Below are positions 33,914-46,700 of a stretch of DNA of 64,000 nucleotides, in pieces; the first letter of the stretch is position 1; each line of letters starts with the position of its first letter. The notes under the pieces are model-generated. The model did not search any database. It had not been told where the DNA came from and worked only from the letters and a program-made list of their open reading frames with translations. The DNA is from Gonapodya prolifera JEL478. Taxonomy: Eukaryota; Monoblepharomycota; Monoblepharidomycetes; Monoblepharidales; Gonapodyaceae. The translations under genes and the position numbers were made by a program. The stretch covers positions 394,311-458,310 of the forward strand of contig KQ965744.1 in NCBI GenBank assembly GCA_001574975.1. The letters run 5' to 3'.

Positions 33914-36437
33914 ATGACAACAACCACATCCGTGCATCGAAGACGGGCGGAATTCCAGGCAATCGTGCTAGCAGACAACGGCCCTCTCCCCGAATCTTCA
34001 GACGCGCAATCCTTGTATCCATTATGTTCTCTTCAACCCTCCCCTCTCAAACTCCAAACTGCCACGTCTCTGGGCGACTTAATTGCACCACCGTCGACAG
34101 GATCCTCCTCCCCCTTGCCTGTCCAAACCCGCTCTGTCACGATACCCGTTGCAGACCATGGTCTTTCTGCGAGCCCTTCTGCCGCCTCCACCACAACAGC
34201 AACGACTGGGCACGTAGGATCAGCACCGCATGGATCTTTTATGAGTCTCGCTGCAACATCAGGGACAACGTCGAGGTCTTCGCCCCCGAAAGCACTTCTT
34301 CCAGTAGCGAATCGCCCGATGCTCGCTCATGTGCTCGAATGGCTCGAAAATGCTGGAGTCAATGGTAAGCTGTCACGATGTAGTGAATTTTTTGGGGGGT
34401 GGGGTGGGGGGCGGGCTGTTTTCTCAGCTGACTGTGTCGAAAAGAAATTTTTCTGGTCACCAACCCCGCCGGCGCACCTCACGTCCGCTCCTTTCTGGCC
34501 AAGCACTACGACAGCATAGCCGCAGCGCCCACAATACCGACAACGGAAGTCGTCGTCATCCCGGAGGACGCCGGAAGTGCGGATGCCCTCCGGGCGGTGT
34601 CGTCGCGAATTACTGTGAGCTGTTACTTTACAAGTACTGCGCCGACCATACCACGAGGACTTGATTTTGCATGTTCAACAGACAGACTTTATCTTCCTCA
34701 CCTGTGACCTCTACACCGAGTGTAACCCACGCTTGTTGCTCGACTGTCATCGATTGCACCAACCTACCGTGACCTGTCTTCTCTTCGATGGAGCGAAATC
34801 GGAACAGGGGGGAGCTTCCATAGAGCGCGGCGCCAATAAAGAAAACGGTACGACTCGACTTGACTCATCATTGTTGGGAGATTGGGAACCGATTCCTTAA
34901 CATTGCAGAACTCGCTGAATACATTGGAGTGGATCACGCTTCAAGCCGTGTAATGTTTTTGGCCAATGGCCGAGATATGGATCCGGAGGAAGGCGTCAAA
35001 TTACGCATAAGCGCTTTGCGAAAGTGAGTGAGACCATATGTTCTGAATCGTGTTCCTCAATTCACATGGCCCTCCAGGTCCCCTGACCTTCAAATATCCA
35101 CCCACTTGCGGTCGTCGCACCTTTACATCTTCCGGCCTTGGGTGCTCGATCTTCTGGCAGCCAACCGAGACTTGGAGACTGTGGAGGCGGATCTGATTCC
35201 CCTGCTCGTCAAGTTCCAATATCGAAGCGAGCGATACCTGAAGAAATGGGATGTGAGCAAACGTGGGTGCCAATTTTTGTGAGAGAGTGACTTTGTCTCG
35301 AAGAGCCGAGTGGGTGATGCGACGAACCTTGTTCCGCCAGACATCAAAGCACCGCCTGGACCATTGGTGGAGTCTCGTCTTCTTTCCGCAACGAATTTGA
35401 ACTTCTCGCTCGACACCGAGAGTGCACCATACCACGCGACTGAAGCAGATTATCGCGACTTTATCGGGGGAGCGGCCGCCATGGTGGAATGGTCTGGAGC
35501 AAGCCGACACTTGAATTCGCGAGAAGCAGATGTGCTCAGCGCTTGGCCGCATGACATGATCGGCAGGTCGTCGGCAGCAGCTTCTCTCTCGCTGGCACAT
35601 ATGGAACCCTCGCTCAGTGTGCTCATATCGTCGCCCACACAAGTCCTTCCAAGTTCTCCGAACGGCGTTTCGACCACGTCACATCAACGAAAGCGCACGA
35701 GTGAAGCGTCCGGCGGTGCTGCAGCGGGAGTATCATCGCTGAACAGCGCTTCGTCAGAGCATAATCGGAGACACCGAAGCAGGAGCGGCGTTCGTGGGAG
35801 TGCTTTTGTAAATGTCATGGCGGTCGTCGCGGAGAACCTTGCTACACCAGCACCACCGCCATCCCCGGGCACGCAACCACCACCTCCACCGTACACCCTT
35901 CGTGCCTCGGAACCGTGGTCTTACCTTGAATTGAATCGGTATCTCACGCGACCAACTGTAGCTTTACCGGTCCGTGTTGCCAGCTCAGCAGATGTACACG
36001 CACGGTCCACTGTGGGACAAGATTCTCTTGTCGGCGATGGTACCCGCATCGGAGAACGGTGTAGCATAAAGAAGAGTGTGATTGGAGCCCACTGCGTTAT
36101 TGGCAAGGGCGTTAAACTGAGTGGCTCTGTCGTGATGGACTACACTGTTATTGAAGATAAGTGCGTTATGGCAAGTGTGAGCAATGTATAAGCGAATGTC
36201 GGGGTTAAGTTGTTTTTGCCTCGTGCAGTGTGAAGCTGGACAACTGCATCGTCGGATTCCACGCGAAAATAGGCAAGGGCTCTACCCTTTTGAACTGTGA
36301 CGTTCTTCCCCATGTTGTTGTCAAGGATGGCAGTGAGTATTTCCTGTTTTGGTTTAATTTGGTAGCTTCGATTTTTGAGTTGCGATGACGCTCCTACAGG
36401 CCAAGTAAAGGGAGAAAGAGTTGAATACGAAGAGTAA
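33914..36437 (+). CDS. Translation initiation factor eIF2B subunit gamma
   Basis: Eight exons (33914-34364, 34445-34614, 34682-34847, 34909-35023, 35078-35252, 35304-36160, 36229-36332, 36400-36437) encode 691 aa in phase. The pyrophosphorylase-like domain shows FQAIVLADNG, PKALLPVANRPMLAHVLEWL, FLVTNPAG, DFIFLTCDL and LYIFRPWVLDLL. The C-terminus is a left-handed beta-helix of hexapeptide repeats (DSLVGDGTRIGERCSI, VIGAHCVIGKGVKLSG, DNCIVGFHAKIGKG). eIF2B is the guanine-nucleotide exchange factor that reloads eIF2 with GTP; gamma (yeast Gcd1) belongs to its catalytic subcomplex. Two insertions are notable: about 90 low-complexity residues between the first strand and PKALLPVANRP, which removes the usual GxGxRLxPLT motif, and a Ser/Pro/His-rich linker of about 150 residues before the beta-helix. 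Confidence 0.9.
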
Positions 36438-36996
36438 ATAGAGAATTATGTGTATTCATTGATTCAAAGAGAGTCAAGAGGTTGAGGGAAAAGGGGAAAC
36501 AGGGATTGAGGATGGACCGAAGTACAGAAAGCACCAAACGACACGAACACCTTCAAATATCCGCTTTGAGGCTGAGCTTCGAGAAATCCATAGTATGCAT
36601 GCGATTGAATAAATTGTTGCCTTCCTGGCTTGATTCGGTTGACATGACAAGAGGTTGCTATTGTCCTTTTGGCAGTCAAGCCGCGCACAGACTCTCAGAC
36701 GCCGGGACTCATCTGAACGCGACGCATCATTGCGTCTTTAGCACTAGCGATACGTGAATCTGGAACAGCAGCATTGGGCCCCCATTAATCCCATCAGAAC
36801 AGAGCTGTCAAGCTCCTCTATTGTCCATCGACCCGGACTTTTCATCAGGTGAGATTGAATCTCTGGAACGCTTTGTCGCGCTTGCGGATACCTTCATCGC
36901 AACAGGGGGCTATGCTAACGAAAGACGGTCTGGCAGGCGAATCACCTTACCCTTCACCGTTTCAATCATCCCACTGTCACCGTATTCGTGAAAGCG
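36438..36996. other. Intergenic between eIF2B-gamma and the C2H2 gene
   Basis: About 560 bp holding the eIF2B-gamma 3' UTR and the promoter or 5' UTR of the zinc-finger gene. Short frames here show no domain. A 5'-UTR intron is possible but not provable. Confidence 0.4.
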
Positions 36997-38619
36997 ATGA
37001 GGTCCGGCATGGAACACCACTCTCTCTCAATTGAAACGAGCGGCAATAATGCTCAGGAAACCCACCATCCGCATAGAGTTCCCATTCCGGATACTTATCA
37101 CGCCACTCCAATGGTGCACGACGGCAACATGCTTCCTTGGGCTGGAGTTCAAATAGCAAAAGAGCGACCTCAATTGCCGCCTCCCCCAATAAGGTCAATC
37201 AGAGATGTTCCAGCCTGGTTTGGGTCGGCTGACTATCAAAGGCATCAGCATTATCAAAATATGCATAACTCCGTCGATGTTCAGGTAGTTCAACGGGAGG
37301 CCGATCTCGAACACATCGCTTCGACAAGTCTGCAGTCGTTGTGGGATAAGAACATGTATTCAATCGCCACAATCGACTTCAACATCGCCGAAACGACAGC
37401 TTTGTGCGACTTCGTGCTACCACGCGGAGAAGAGCTGAACGCCTTCTACCGAGATTATACAGTACCAGTGTTCATGAGCGATGCCATCGAATCTCGTGAT
37501 TACTGGCTCAACCCCGAAGAAGCGTGCAAACCTTGCAGCATTCCGATGGAGTGCCACATCGGTCCATTTGACGGGCACAGTACACCCTCGCCCACATCCA
37601 GCTCCGAAGCCACCGTTCCAGCGTTACTCGAGCGTCCAAAAAATCCTTCCAAAAGATCTCCGAGTGGGAAACATGGCTCGAAAGCAAAACATGTGTGCAA
37701 GTGGCTCGACTGTGCAAAGTCCTTCACCAGAAGGAGTGACTTGGCAAGGCACAGCAGGATACACACCGGAGAGCGACCATTTGCATGTAAGCGTTGTACT
37801 GACTCCTTATTTGGCGACTATCAACCTCGTCCATTTCAGGTCCGTGGGAATCTTGCACTAAGCGCTTCCTGCAGCGATCTGCTCTTGTCGTGCACCTTCG
37901 AACTCACACTGGCGAGAAGCCTCACGTGTGTGCGGTCTCGGATTGCAGGAGGGCATTTTCGGATGTATGTTTCCTTTTCGGTACAAATGATCGTGAAATT
38001 GTTTGTGATTTGTCATTTACAGTCGTCGTCCCTTGCCCGACACCGGCACATCCACGCCAAGAAGTACACAAACGCGAAGACATCCGGGAAAACTACCATG
38101 AATGACCAAACGAGGTATTTATAACCTGGTGTTGAAGAGAGAGAAACACCCTCCAACATGCATTTTCCATCTTCGTGCAGGTTCACCATCACTGTGAACC
38201 GCGGAAGGATGGCAACCACGTCTCAGCTGCATTCGGGGGATCTTTCTGAATCCTTCAATGGAGACGAAGTCATGCAGCAAGTCGGTGACAACAACGAGCT
38301 ACCCGACATCCTTGCCGCGGCAGACCTGGACCCCGGCGCAGAAATGCTCCACTACTTTGCTGTGAGGGCAAGGCAAGGAATCGCGACGGACGTCGCCGGT
38401 GACATTGACATGGCAGGATCAGGATCTGACGTACCAGAACCATCTGACGACAAGACGTTCGCAACGGGAAGGAGCGTGGGACTCTCGTCGGCGCAACGCA
38501 CACTGGGGCCGTATGGTGCACGCCTTAGGTCGGCGATGCGGAAGGCGTCCGAGAGGGCGGTTGTTGAGACGGGGGAAGGAGCACCCACCGGATTACTTAC
38601 CCTGCGTGCAAAGTTCTAG
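36997..38619 (+). CDS. C2H2 zinc-finger transcription factor (three fingers)
   Basis: Exons 36997-37786, 37840-37964, 38023-38114 and 38181-38619 give 481 aa in phase. Three consecutive C2H2 fingers occupy roughly residues 245-330: [19 protein letters not shown], then [19 protein letters not shown], then [19 protein letters not shown], each with the C-x4-C spacing and TGE(R/K)P linkers between fingers. Introns fall inside finger 2 (at its first Cys) and finger 3. The N-terminal 230 residues are unstructured with His/Pro/Ser-rich parts and no recognised domain. The C-terminal 145 residues are acidic. It is predicted to be a nuclear DNA-binding regulator; target unknown. ATG 36997 is the first in frame. 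Confidence 0.85.
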
Positions 38620-38744
38620 TCGAATCAATCAGGTCTCTTTGGGCTTCACTCTTTAAAGGTTTTCTTTTCTATCAGTGGTTTGCGTGTACAACATTACTTA
38701 CATCTCAGTAGTGCTAATACGAAAATCCTTTGCTGATCATCCAT

Positions 38745-39309
38745 TCACGATGACGGTGTGAACCCCTGCCGTGTCCGAAACAAGTTCTCCAGCGGAAGGA
38801 ACTTTCCCTCAGCCTTCCGCAGCTCGTCCCAGCTCGCCCACGTCCACGACGCGCACTTATCGGGCTCCATCGCGACGGGCTCCACGCCGTCCGGAACGTA
38901 CCCACGCATAAACAGGGTGACGTAGTGCTTGCCGTCGGGAAAAACATCGTTGGTCGCAGTCAGATACGTCAGCGACCCGGCATCCAGTCGGATCCCGGTC
39001 TCCTCCACAACTTCTCGCGCGGCGCATGCCTCGAGCGATTCGTGAAGCTCAAGATGTCCGCCGGGTAGTTGGAGCATCCCGCGGCCGTGGGAAGAGAGTC
39101 GCGTGCCGACTGAGATTGGAGCGTACAGGAATCGGGGGGGAAATTGAGGTTACATTGAGTGCATCGATGGAACACAGGTCTCGACGATTCCTCTCACCGA
39201 CGAACTTCCCATCTGATCGCCTCACGACAAACACGCCTACTCCAACCCTGGGAACCGTGTGGAGCGGGGAGGGGTGGATCGGGACTTGCACCCCGTCAGC
39301 TTCTGACAT
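38745..39309 (-). CDS. Nudix hydrolase, NUDT15/MTH2-like
   Basis: Two exons (39198-39309, 38745-39109) encode 158 aa. The Nudix box is complete: G at GGHLELHES, then the REVVEETG core, matching G-x5-E-x7-R-E-U-x-E-E-x-G-U. Surrounding sequence (PRVGVGVFVV, MLQLPGGHLE, ATNDVFPDGKHYVTLFM, EPDKCASWTWASWDEL) follows NUDT15, which hydrolyses nucleoside triphosphates such as oxidised or modified purine nucleotides. Probably a cytosolic nucleotide-pool sanitising enzyme; the exact substrate is not fixed by sequence. The first intron follows codon KFV. It converges with the zinc-finger gene. Confidence 0.9.
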
Positions 39310-39390
39310 TGGTAGTTCGGCGCGATTGAGTGATTTACATTTATGAGTGCACATTCATTTTTGCCTTAACGAGAAAACATTATCTCCAAA

Positions 39391-40741
39391 CTATCGTTTC
39401 TCGGTCTTGGCCCCCTTTCCGGACTTCTCCGCCTTCCCGGCCTTCGCGTCATTGGCAGCCTTCTTCTCTCCTCCCGCTGCGAGTGGAGGCCCACCTAACT
39501 GTTTCAGAAGCACCTGCGCCTTTTGCAGAACGACATCAGACACCGTCCGCGGTGGCCACGCAATCTTTTTCACGCCGCCTCCTTCCGGCGACCGGCGTCC
39601 AAGCTCGTCATTGGCTGCGGCCTCCAGGCGCTTCCCGTACCCAACGTTCTCCCTGGTCCACTCCTCCAACGTGACTTTAATCCCGGGCGGCGTCGCCGCG
39701 ACGACGTAGTCCACCCACGCCCGCTGGGTCTCCCAGTGCCCGTTGTGCACGTCGACCGTCATGGCGTGCACGCGGCGTTCGAAAATCTCCTTGGACTTGG
39801 CGTGCACAAAGGGCGACTTGAGGATCCGGAACCGGCGCAGGTTGGGGCGGACCCACGTCCCGGGCGCCGTGCGCAGGTTGAGGTGCGCCGCGGCGTGCCG
39901 CGCGAAATGCGCCATCAGACGCAGGTGGTCGGGCATGGCGGCCGTGAGGGTGAGGCGGGCGGTGAGAATGGGGTTTGGAGGGCGTGCGACGCGGGGTGGG
40001 ATGGGGATTTCGAGGGGCTCAGAGCCTGTGAGTGAGCGGTTGGAGGAAATCAATATCGTGCCGCTAGGAAATGGTGTGGAAGTCCTGATGGTCTTGGAAT
40101 CCACACAACACGGATGTTGTTTTTGGCATAAGCCCGCATATGGGCATCCGAAAGAGTCTTCAGTCACGTCCAGCACTTCCTTGGATCGTCTTGAAAGTAG
40201 AGGGTACATTCCCCACCTTCCCAAGTTCGTCCGATAGCAGGAGGCTGTCAGAGCGATCACACACTCACCCATGTCCAGAGTTTTCAGTCCATAATATCCA
40301 GGCACTGGGTTGCTACCAGGAAAAGAGTTCGTTTTCGCTTGCGGGAGAAACACCGAGATAGGACGAGATATGAAGCAGCCATTGTCAAAACATTAATCAG
40401 CTGACCAATCGCTTTAGAAGCCTGATAGCGTACCTGGCCAGAAATAGCCACCATGTGTGCGAGGAAATGCGGGAGAGGTCGTGCTGTTGAAGCGAGACGA
40501 CACAGGGGTTTAGCACATGGTGGTAGGAGCGATGAGGATTGTGTCGCAGAAAATGACTTACTGGAAAGAGTTTTTGGGAGTTCGCTGAGGCAACTGATGC
40601 GAAGGAGTGAGTCTTGAGGCAGAGGTGTATGATGGATGGCAGCGAACACACCTGCCGCGAAACAGCCGCACGCAGAGAGAGACACGATTCGGCTGCACTG
40701 CAGGGTACAAGCAGCTGGGAGACTCTGGCGACTCCTCGCAT
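39391..40741 (-). CDS. RSM10: Mitochondrial small-subunit ribosomal protein uS10m
   Basis: Five exons (40652-40741, 40562-40593, 40434-40483, 40269-40304, 39391-40025) give 280 aa in phase. The core LRLMAHFARHAAAHLNL, RFRILKSPFVHAKSKEIFERR and AWVDYVVAATPPGIKV is uS10 as found in mitochondrial ribosomes. An Arg/Ser-rich N-terminus (MRGVARVSQLLVPCSAAES) is a plausible mitochondrial import sequence, followed by PGYYGLKTLDMG. The C-terminal 70 residues form a Lys/Ala-rich extension (GEKKAANDAKAGKAEK). uS10 sits in the head of the small subunit. The first three introns crowd the presequence. It is divergent from a small gene on the plus strand whose first exon is unresolved. Confidence 0.85.
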
Positions 40742-40889
40742 TGGAAGCGACTGCTGCGGTGGGGCCGACCAAAGTGAGAGTCCGTGCAGGCACTTTAAAA
40801 GGCCGACTTTTCTCCTTCCACACATTCGCAAGCCATTGGATTTCTGCACCCACGCCCCCGTCTGTGGGCGCACAGGGTTTCTCACTCCA

Positions 40890-41378
40890 TGGAAAGATCA
40901 ACGGCTGCTCAAAGAAGGCGCGTATGGCCTCTCTGTGTCATATGCACCGGTTAGGGCAGCCTACATCCCCAATCGCAACAGAATGAAGGTGAGTTGAAAC
41001 CCACACCCTCCCTGGGGACGAAGCGTTCTGTCTAGGATTAATACGTTCATCCGGACTGCCGAGCCTTTCGGCTGAGAGGCATGTCAAACCGAGCTTTTTA
41101 AAAATGAGCCCGATCGCTCCTCCTTCATTGTGACTTTGTTTTCGCGGACGAGAAGGACGATGGCGCTGCGCAAAGGCTAATGTGACCATCCTCTCGTCTG
41201 TTTACAGGTGGTCTTTCGGCTCTTCGAGAATCACTCCTGCAAGATGAAAAACACTGAACGGACCATTCGGGTTGCTCGTCAGAACGAAGTTCTTCGTCTA
41301 TGCCCCCAACTCAAGCGGCGCGGAGTACATTTCATGAAAGTTTCAATTCATGAATTCATCGACAAGGAGGCGCGTTGA
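40890..41378 (+). CDS. Small unrecognised protein, start not resolved
   Basis: I do not recognise this gene. A two-exon frame is supported: an upstream exon ending at 40988 (GAYGLSVSYAP, then YIPNRNRMK) and exon 41208-41378 (VVFRLFENHSCKMKNTERT, VARQNEVLRLCPQLKRRG, FMKVSIHEFIDKEAR). The junction is a good GTGAGT/TTTACAG pair in phase 0. The second exon's other two frames stop early, so the frame is firm, but no in-frame ATG lies between 40741 and the exon end, so a further upstream exon or different start is needed. I set the left limit at an out-of-frame ATG only as a marker. Basic composition and position opposite uS10m would fit a small mitochondrial or ribosomal protein; that is a guess. 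Confidence 0.4.
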
Positions 41379-41985
41379 AAATTTTAAGTATTTACCAAGA
41401 ATTGGCTGCCTAATTGACCATCTTGGAATGACGGTCCCCTCACAAGGTACGTTTCGGCACCATCAGACAACACGGATTCTCGGGAATATTTGGGAATATC
41501 AACTCCATAAGAATGCGGCGATGATTAGACATGTTCATGCACCACTCTCAGACCATTCGGTCAGTGATGATTATGACCTTTATTAGCTCTATATGACGCC
41601 GCGTTCGGGAAGCTTTCATTTACAATTTTGGCGGGGTGGGGCAAGTTGATGAGGTCCTCATTCTATTTTCTTTTACAGCCCACCCACTGCCCCATAAAAT
41701 ATAGTATTTTCTTGCTGTTAACAGTCATTTAAAAACAAATATACCACTGTGAAAGACCACTTTGTGGCTCGAGCTCTGTCAGTTTCGCCAATCGATAAAA
41801 TTCCACTCGCCCAATCGTTGGACCATTGCATGCAAGAGCCCCTTCTTGCATTCTCCACCAAGCTCTTCCGAGTGCAATCGTGCTTCCAACACCCCATCAT
41901 CTCCACCACAGCACGCGCCTACTGCCTCGGTCCTCTTTTCCTTGTTCCACATCGCTCTTCATCCACCCGCTCCACCCGTTCCAAG
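41379..41985. other. Upstream region of OLA1
   Basis: About 600 bp without a supported gene, AT-rich in its middle (41580-41750). It contains the promoter and 5' UTR of OLA1. The OLA1 frame stays open upstream of its ATG but shows no conserved sequence. Confidence 0.4.
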
Positions 41986-43590
41986 ATGCCACCGAAGAAC
42001 GCCGTCGTCGAAAAAGTCCTCCTCGGACGGCCCTCGAATAACCTGAAAATGGGTATCGTCGGCCTGCCCAACGTGGGCAAGAGTTCCACCTTCAACGTCC
42101 TCACTAGTTCGTCCGCGTCGGCGGAGAACTTCCCCTTCTGTGAGCATGAGCGTTACGCGACGGGATCGATTCTGTTGTGCTGCCACCGGGATGATACTGG
42201 GACGGACCCGGTTCCTAGTGCCTCGGTTTTGACTTTTCAATGTCCACACAACACTAGGTACAATCGACCCTCAGGAAGCCCGCTGTCCCGTTCCTGATGC
42301 CAGATTCGACTGGCTGTGCGACCACTACAAGCCGTCGAGCAAAGTTCCCGCCTTTTTGACCGTGTTGTGAGTATGGTTTCAAAGGAGGGGGTCGACACGC
42401 GAAACTGGGGATTCTGTCGACCCAGGACAACTGAGTGGCCTCCTTAGGTCGGACATCTGCCTAAATGGATGGGGAGGGAGAGGTCAGAGGCGATTCCACG
42501 CAATTCAATGACATCACTCTACATGCCCCACACAGCGACATTGCCGGTCTCGTCAAAGGCGCCTCACAAGGGCAAGGTCTCGGAAACGCCTTCCTGTCGC
42601 ACGTGCGTGCCGTGGACGGCATCTTCCACGTGGTGCGGTGCTTTGACGACGAGGAAATCGTGCACGTGGACGGCGAGGTCAACCCCGTGCGCGACCTCGA
42701 GACCATCTCGGAGGAGCTGCGGATCAAGGACGAAGAAGGCCTTGCTAAGAAAGTAGAGGAGCTCGGCGCGGTTGTCAAGCGGTTGGGCGGAGGTGGGACC
42801 GCGCAGGACAAGGCTAAGAAGGAGGAGTACGAGATTCTCAAGAAGGTCTACGCGTGGGTGGCTGAAGAGAAGAAGGAGGTCCGCAAGGGCACGTGGAGCA
42901 ACAAGGAGGTGGAGGTTATCAACACGCTGCTCCTGCTCACGGCGAAACCTGTCGTGTACCTTGCCAACCTCTCCGAGAAGGACTTTGCCCGCAAGAAGAA
43001 CAAGTGGCTCGCCAAAATTAAGCAATGGATCGACACGACAAATCCTGGCGACCTTCTCATTCCTTACTCCGTCACTGTGGAGGCTCGACTTGCGGACTTG
43101 AAAACACCCGAGGAGCGATCCGAGTACCTCAAATCGCTCCAAGAGCGATACGAGGTACCTGCTCCGATCACGTCGGCCCTGCCGAAAATCATTGTCAGCG
43201 GGTACCAAGTGCTCAACCTTATCTACTACTTCACCGGTGGTCCGGACGAGGTCAGGGCGTGGACCATCAGGAAGGGGACAAAAGCACCCCAGGCTGCCGG
43301 AACGATGTGAGTCGGGTTTGTTTGCACATGCACTCGCACTATTTATAGGGGGTTCTCCCATCGAACTTCAGTCACACCGACTTTGAAAAAGGTAAGTTGA
43401 ATTCTTCCACAGTACACTGATATCACGGTGTTGACAAAGCGTGCTGGCGTTTATCATAGGGTTCATTATGGCTGAAGTCATGCGATACGAGGACTTGCAC
43501 GAGTTGGGTTCCGACAATGCTGTGAAAGCCGGCGGAAAGTATGTTCAGAAGGGAAAGGAATACGTGGTCCAAGACGGCGACATCATCTAG
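41986..43590 (+). CDS. OLA1: Obg-like ATPase 1 (YchF/OLA1)
   Basis: Five exons (41986-42139, 42258-42366, 42536-43306, 43372-43391, 43460-43590) give 394 aa, the family length. The P-loop GLPNVGKSS, switch segment [17 protein letters not shown] and the substituted G4 motif NLSE (OLA1 has NxxE instead of NKxD, which favours ATP over GTP) are all present. A coiled coil spans the middle, and a TGS domain closes the protein ([35 protein letters not shown]). OLA1 associates with ribosomes and stress-response regulation in the cytosol. ATG 41986 ([10 protein letters not shown]) is the standard start. A 20-nt exon (43372-43391) encodes HTDFEK. Confidence 0.96.
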
Positions 43591-43737
43591 TGAGTCAGGT
43601 TGCGTGCATTTTGGAGATGAAAAATATAACACCTATTCGAAATTTTTCATCAAGCTTCAAATTCAATGTAACAACACAAGCGAAAAAGAAATAGTGATGT
43701 AGACATATCAGATATGGCATATAGATCCCTTTCGCGC

Positions 43738-46700
43738 TCAACGCCTTCGCGAGCTGGCACTCGTGGGACGAGATGTAGTTGCTGACGTAACGCTGTACCC
43801 GCCAGCACATGCCGTCGGGATTGGTGGTGAAACTAGAAAACTACTAGTTAGCTGATGAACTGGAAATCTTGCGACCGGAGTTCTCGTCGATCTCGGTCGG
43901 GCGGATGACGGGCGAAATACGGTAGCACATCGTTTGGCACTGGGTTTGCACGGTGCGGATTGGGGCCTCCCTTTCCTTTTCTCTCGCGAAGGCGGGGGAT
44001 ACCCTTCAATCTGTTCAGAGCTATCGCTGTCGTCTTCATCCCTTGCGAGTGTTATCGGGTCCTGAAATACATGGTCAATACCCTGAAGCGGTGGTGAAAT
44101 GTAGCGAAGCCAGCAATTCACGAGACTGTCCGCCGACGGCTGTTCTTTCACGATCACTTGAGGGAATGATATCGAACTTTTTCTGTGTCCGGGGAGTAGA
44201 CCTAATCGCGCCATTTCGTCGCGGAGCGCCGCTTTCGATTGCACTCCAAAGTGAGCTAAACATTCGATGGCAACCTCCTGCACGAATTCATCTTCGTCCA
44301 CCAAACGCGAAATGAGCACCAGCATTACGTCGTCGTGACGCTTTGAGTCACTTGCTGCAATCAAACATGCACATGCCTCAGCCCGTAAATCGGCATGAGG
44401 AGACGTGTAAGCGCACTCGACAACTGGTTGTAGGAGCACGGCACCCAAGTCACGTCGGAACTCCTTCAACATCACTGCAATTATTCTCATCGCTGCTTTC
44501 TGATGCTGGGCGTCCTGAAAATTTCTGAGCACATCCAGTAAAACAACGAGGAGCTCGTTCAAAGAGGAAGGTGCGCTTTTTGGCTTGAGCCATTCCACAG
44601 TCGGCGAACAGTTAATCCCTAACTCCTTGCGCCTGAGGGCATCGATCGTTTGGTAAACGATTGTGCCTGGGGGTAAAAAGGTGGTGTATTGGGCGACAAG
44701 TTCACCCGCCCTCCCAGTGACGAAATCATCGTCATCATCTTGTATCGTCACGTCCGCATTGGCTGTCTCTTGAGCTTCCTCCTCCAACGAAAATGAAGCA
44801 TCTTCACTGACCATCTGCTGCTCATGTTCATTCTGGAGCACCTCAAGTGAAAGCGAGAGAGCAGAGGGTATGATGGTTGAAGGGGGCGGCTGTGAAATGT
44901 CTTCTGAAGGAGAAGCGACTTCAGTGATAGGCTCCGCCTCCTTCTCTTCTGGAATAGTCGTCTCTGCGGTCAGTGGGAGGGGAGGAGGGTGGACTTGCTT
45001 GACTTGCTGTACTTCAACCTTGGGCACCGCCACCGATGTTCTCAACTTCTTTCGTGTAATTGCTTTCACTTTGGTAACCGGAGAAGCAGGAGGAGGAGTT
45101 GCAGCTGACGGGGGTTTTGGAAGGGGTTTCGAACGGGGCGCTCCAGTCAAAGCAATGCTATTGGGAACAGATCCACCGAATTGTCGCAGAATTGCAAGCC
45201 TGTGCTTCATTGTAACGGTAGTTCTATCTTGGAGTTGAGGTTCGGCGACGCGTGGGGCGAAGGCACTCGGATTTGTGTCAACTTTCGAAGTTTTCTCCAT
45301 TTTTTCGAATTTTTCACGGGGCTGCGGAGCAACGCATACGTCAGGTAAGGACGACGTATGCTCAGAGGATTCCTGCTCTGGGATCGGTGACTCGATCTGT
45401 GTGGGGATACGTTGATGCGGTTCTCCCAAATTGGTCGAGTCATCCAATAGAGCAGTCAGAACCTTCTGAACATGGATCGATTTCTTTGATTTATCTTCTC
45501 GAAAGTTTCGACCTTTTCCTTTATCTTTGTGCTCCGCCCACCTCTTTGCAGCGTTGATGGCATGCACAAGTCCCCAAAGCTCATTCTTTTCCTCGAAAGT
45601 TATTGGATTCTCACTGAAGTCGTCAACCCTGTTATCAAAAGTCTCGAGTGCAATTTTTAGAAAACGCGGGGGTAAATAATCCTGCATTGGGATGAGATTG
45701 ACTGTCTCCGTAAGACCCACTACCAAATCACCCCGTTCATTTAGAAAAGACAGCGACAGAACGCTTTCAGGGAACTGAATTTCTTTCAGCAAACTTCCGT
45801 CGGACCTATCCCAGATTTTAACAAAACCGCTGAGATGAGATGAGGCGATGATTCCGAGGCGAGCGAGATGAACAATTGACGTAACACTCTGCACAAGATC
45901 GTCTTGGCCCTTCTCCTCCGTTGGAAGGAAAACTGTCTTTCGCTCATCAATATCAATCATTGCAACTCCGTCATTCCCGACTGTAGCCGGAATTCCTGCA
46001 ACCACTCTTTCGCTCGAAGCCCCAATGGAAATACACAATGGAATCATATGTTTGACATTCACAAGAGCCACGGTATAGTGGAGAGAAATCTTCATCGCTT
46101 CAGAAATTCGATTGCCCAAAAATTTCTGCAGCTTTTTGTCACTATCACCGATCGCGTGCGGTCGGCAGTGCCACACTTTGATTGTCGAATCGTGCAACCC
46201 ATCCCCAGATGAGTAGACTTGACCAGTCTCGGTTGCAAAATGCAGCGAGGTTACAGGACTTGTATGTGCTTGAGCTAGTACCTCTTGACGTCCACCGTTG
46301 AGTTCAACGATTTGCCCGACAATGTTCCCCCCAATCAGCTTGAATGTATTGCTCTTCCCGCCCCTCGGAGGCTGTTGTTCATCCAATATGGGCAATACAA
46401 CACCTTCAAGGCACTGTAGTCGGTGGCGTCCGACTTCCCCTTCGAATGACCAGCTGTCTCTTAGAGTGCAAGGGTTGGTGGTGAGGTCGTATGACACCAT
46501 ATCACCGTTTCCTGTGAGAACATAGGCCATTCCATCGCGACAAGTCGGATCTACAGTGACGGCTACTGCAGGTGAGCCGGTGCTTCTCGCCATGGGAAAT
46601 GCGATACAGACGGTTGCAGAAGTAGAAGGAGAAAGAAACCGGATCGAGCCATCCATGCAACACGCCTTAATTAGGTTGTCATATGCTGTGGAGGAACAAA

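Noticed and set aside
38158-38619. Separate 153-aa gene after the zinc-finger gene
   Set aside because: A GTATTT donor and TTCGTGCAG acceptor join it in phase to the zinc-finger gene as its last exon.
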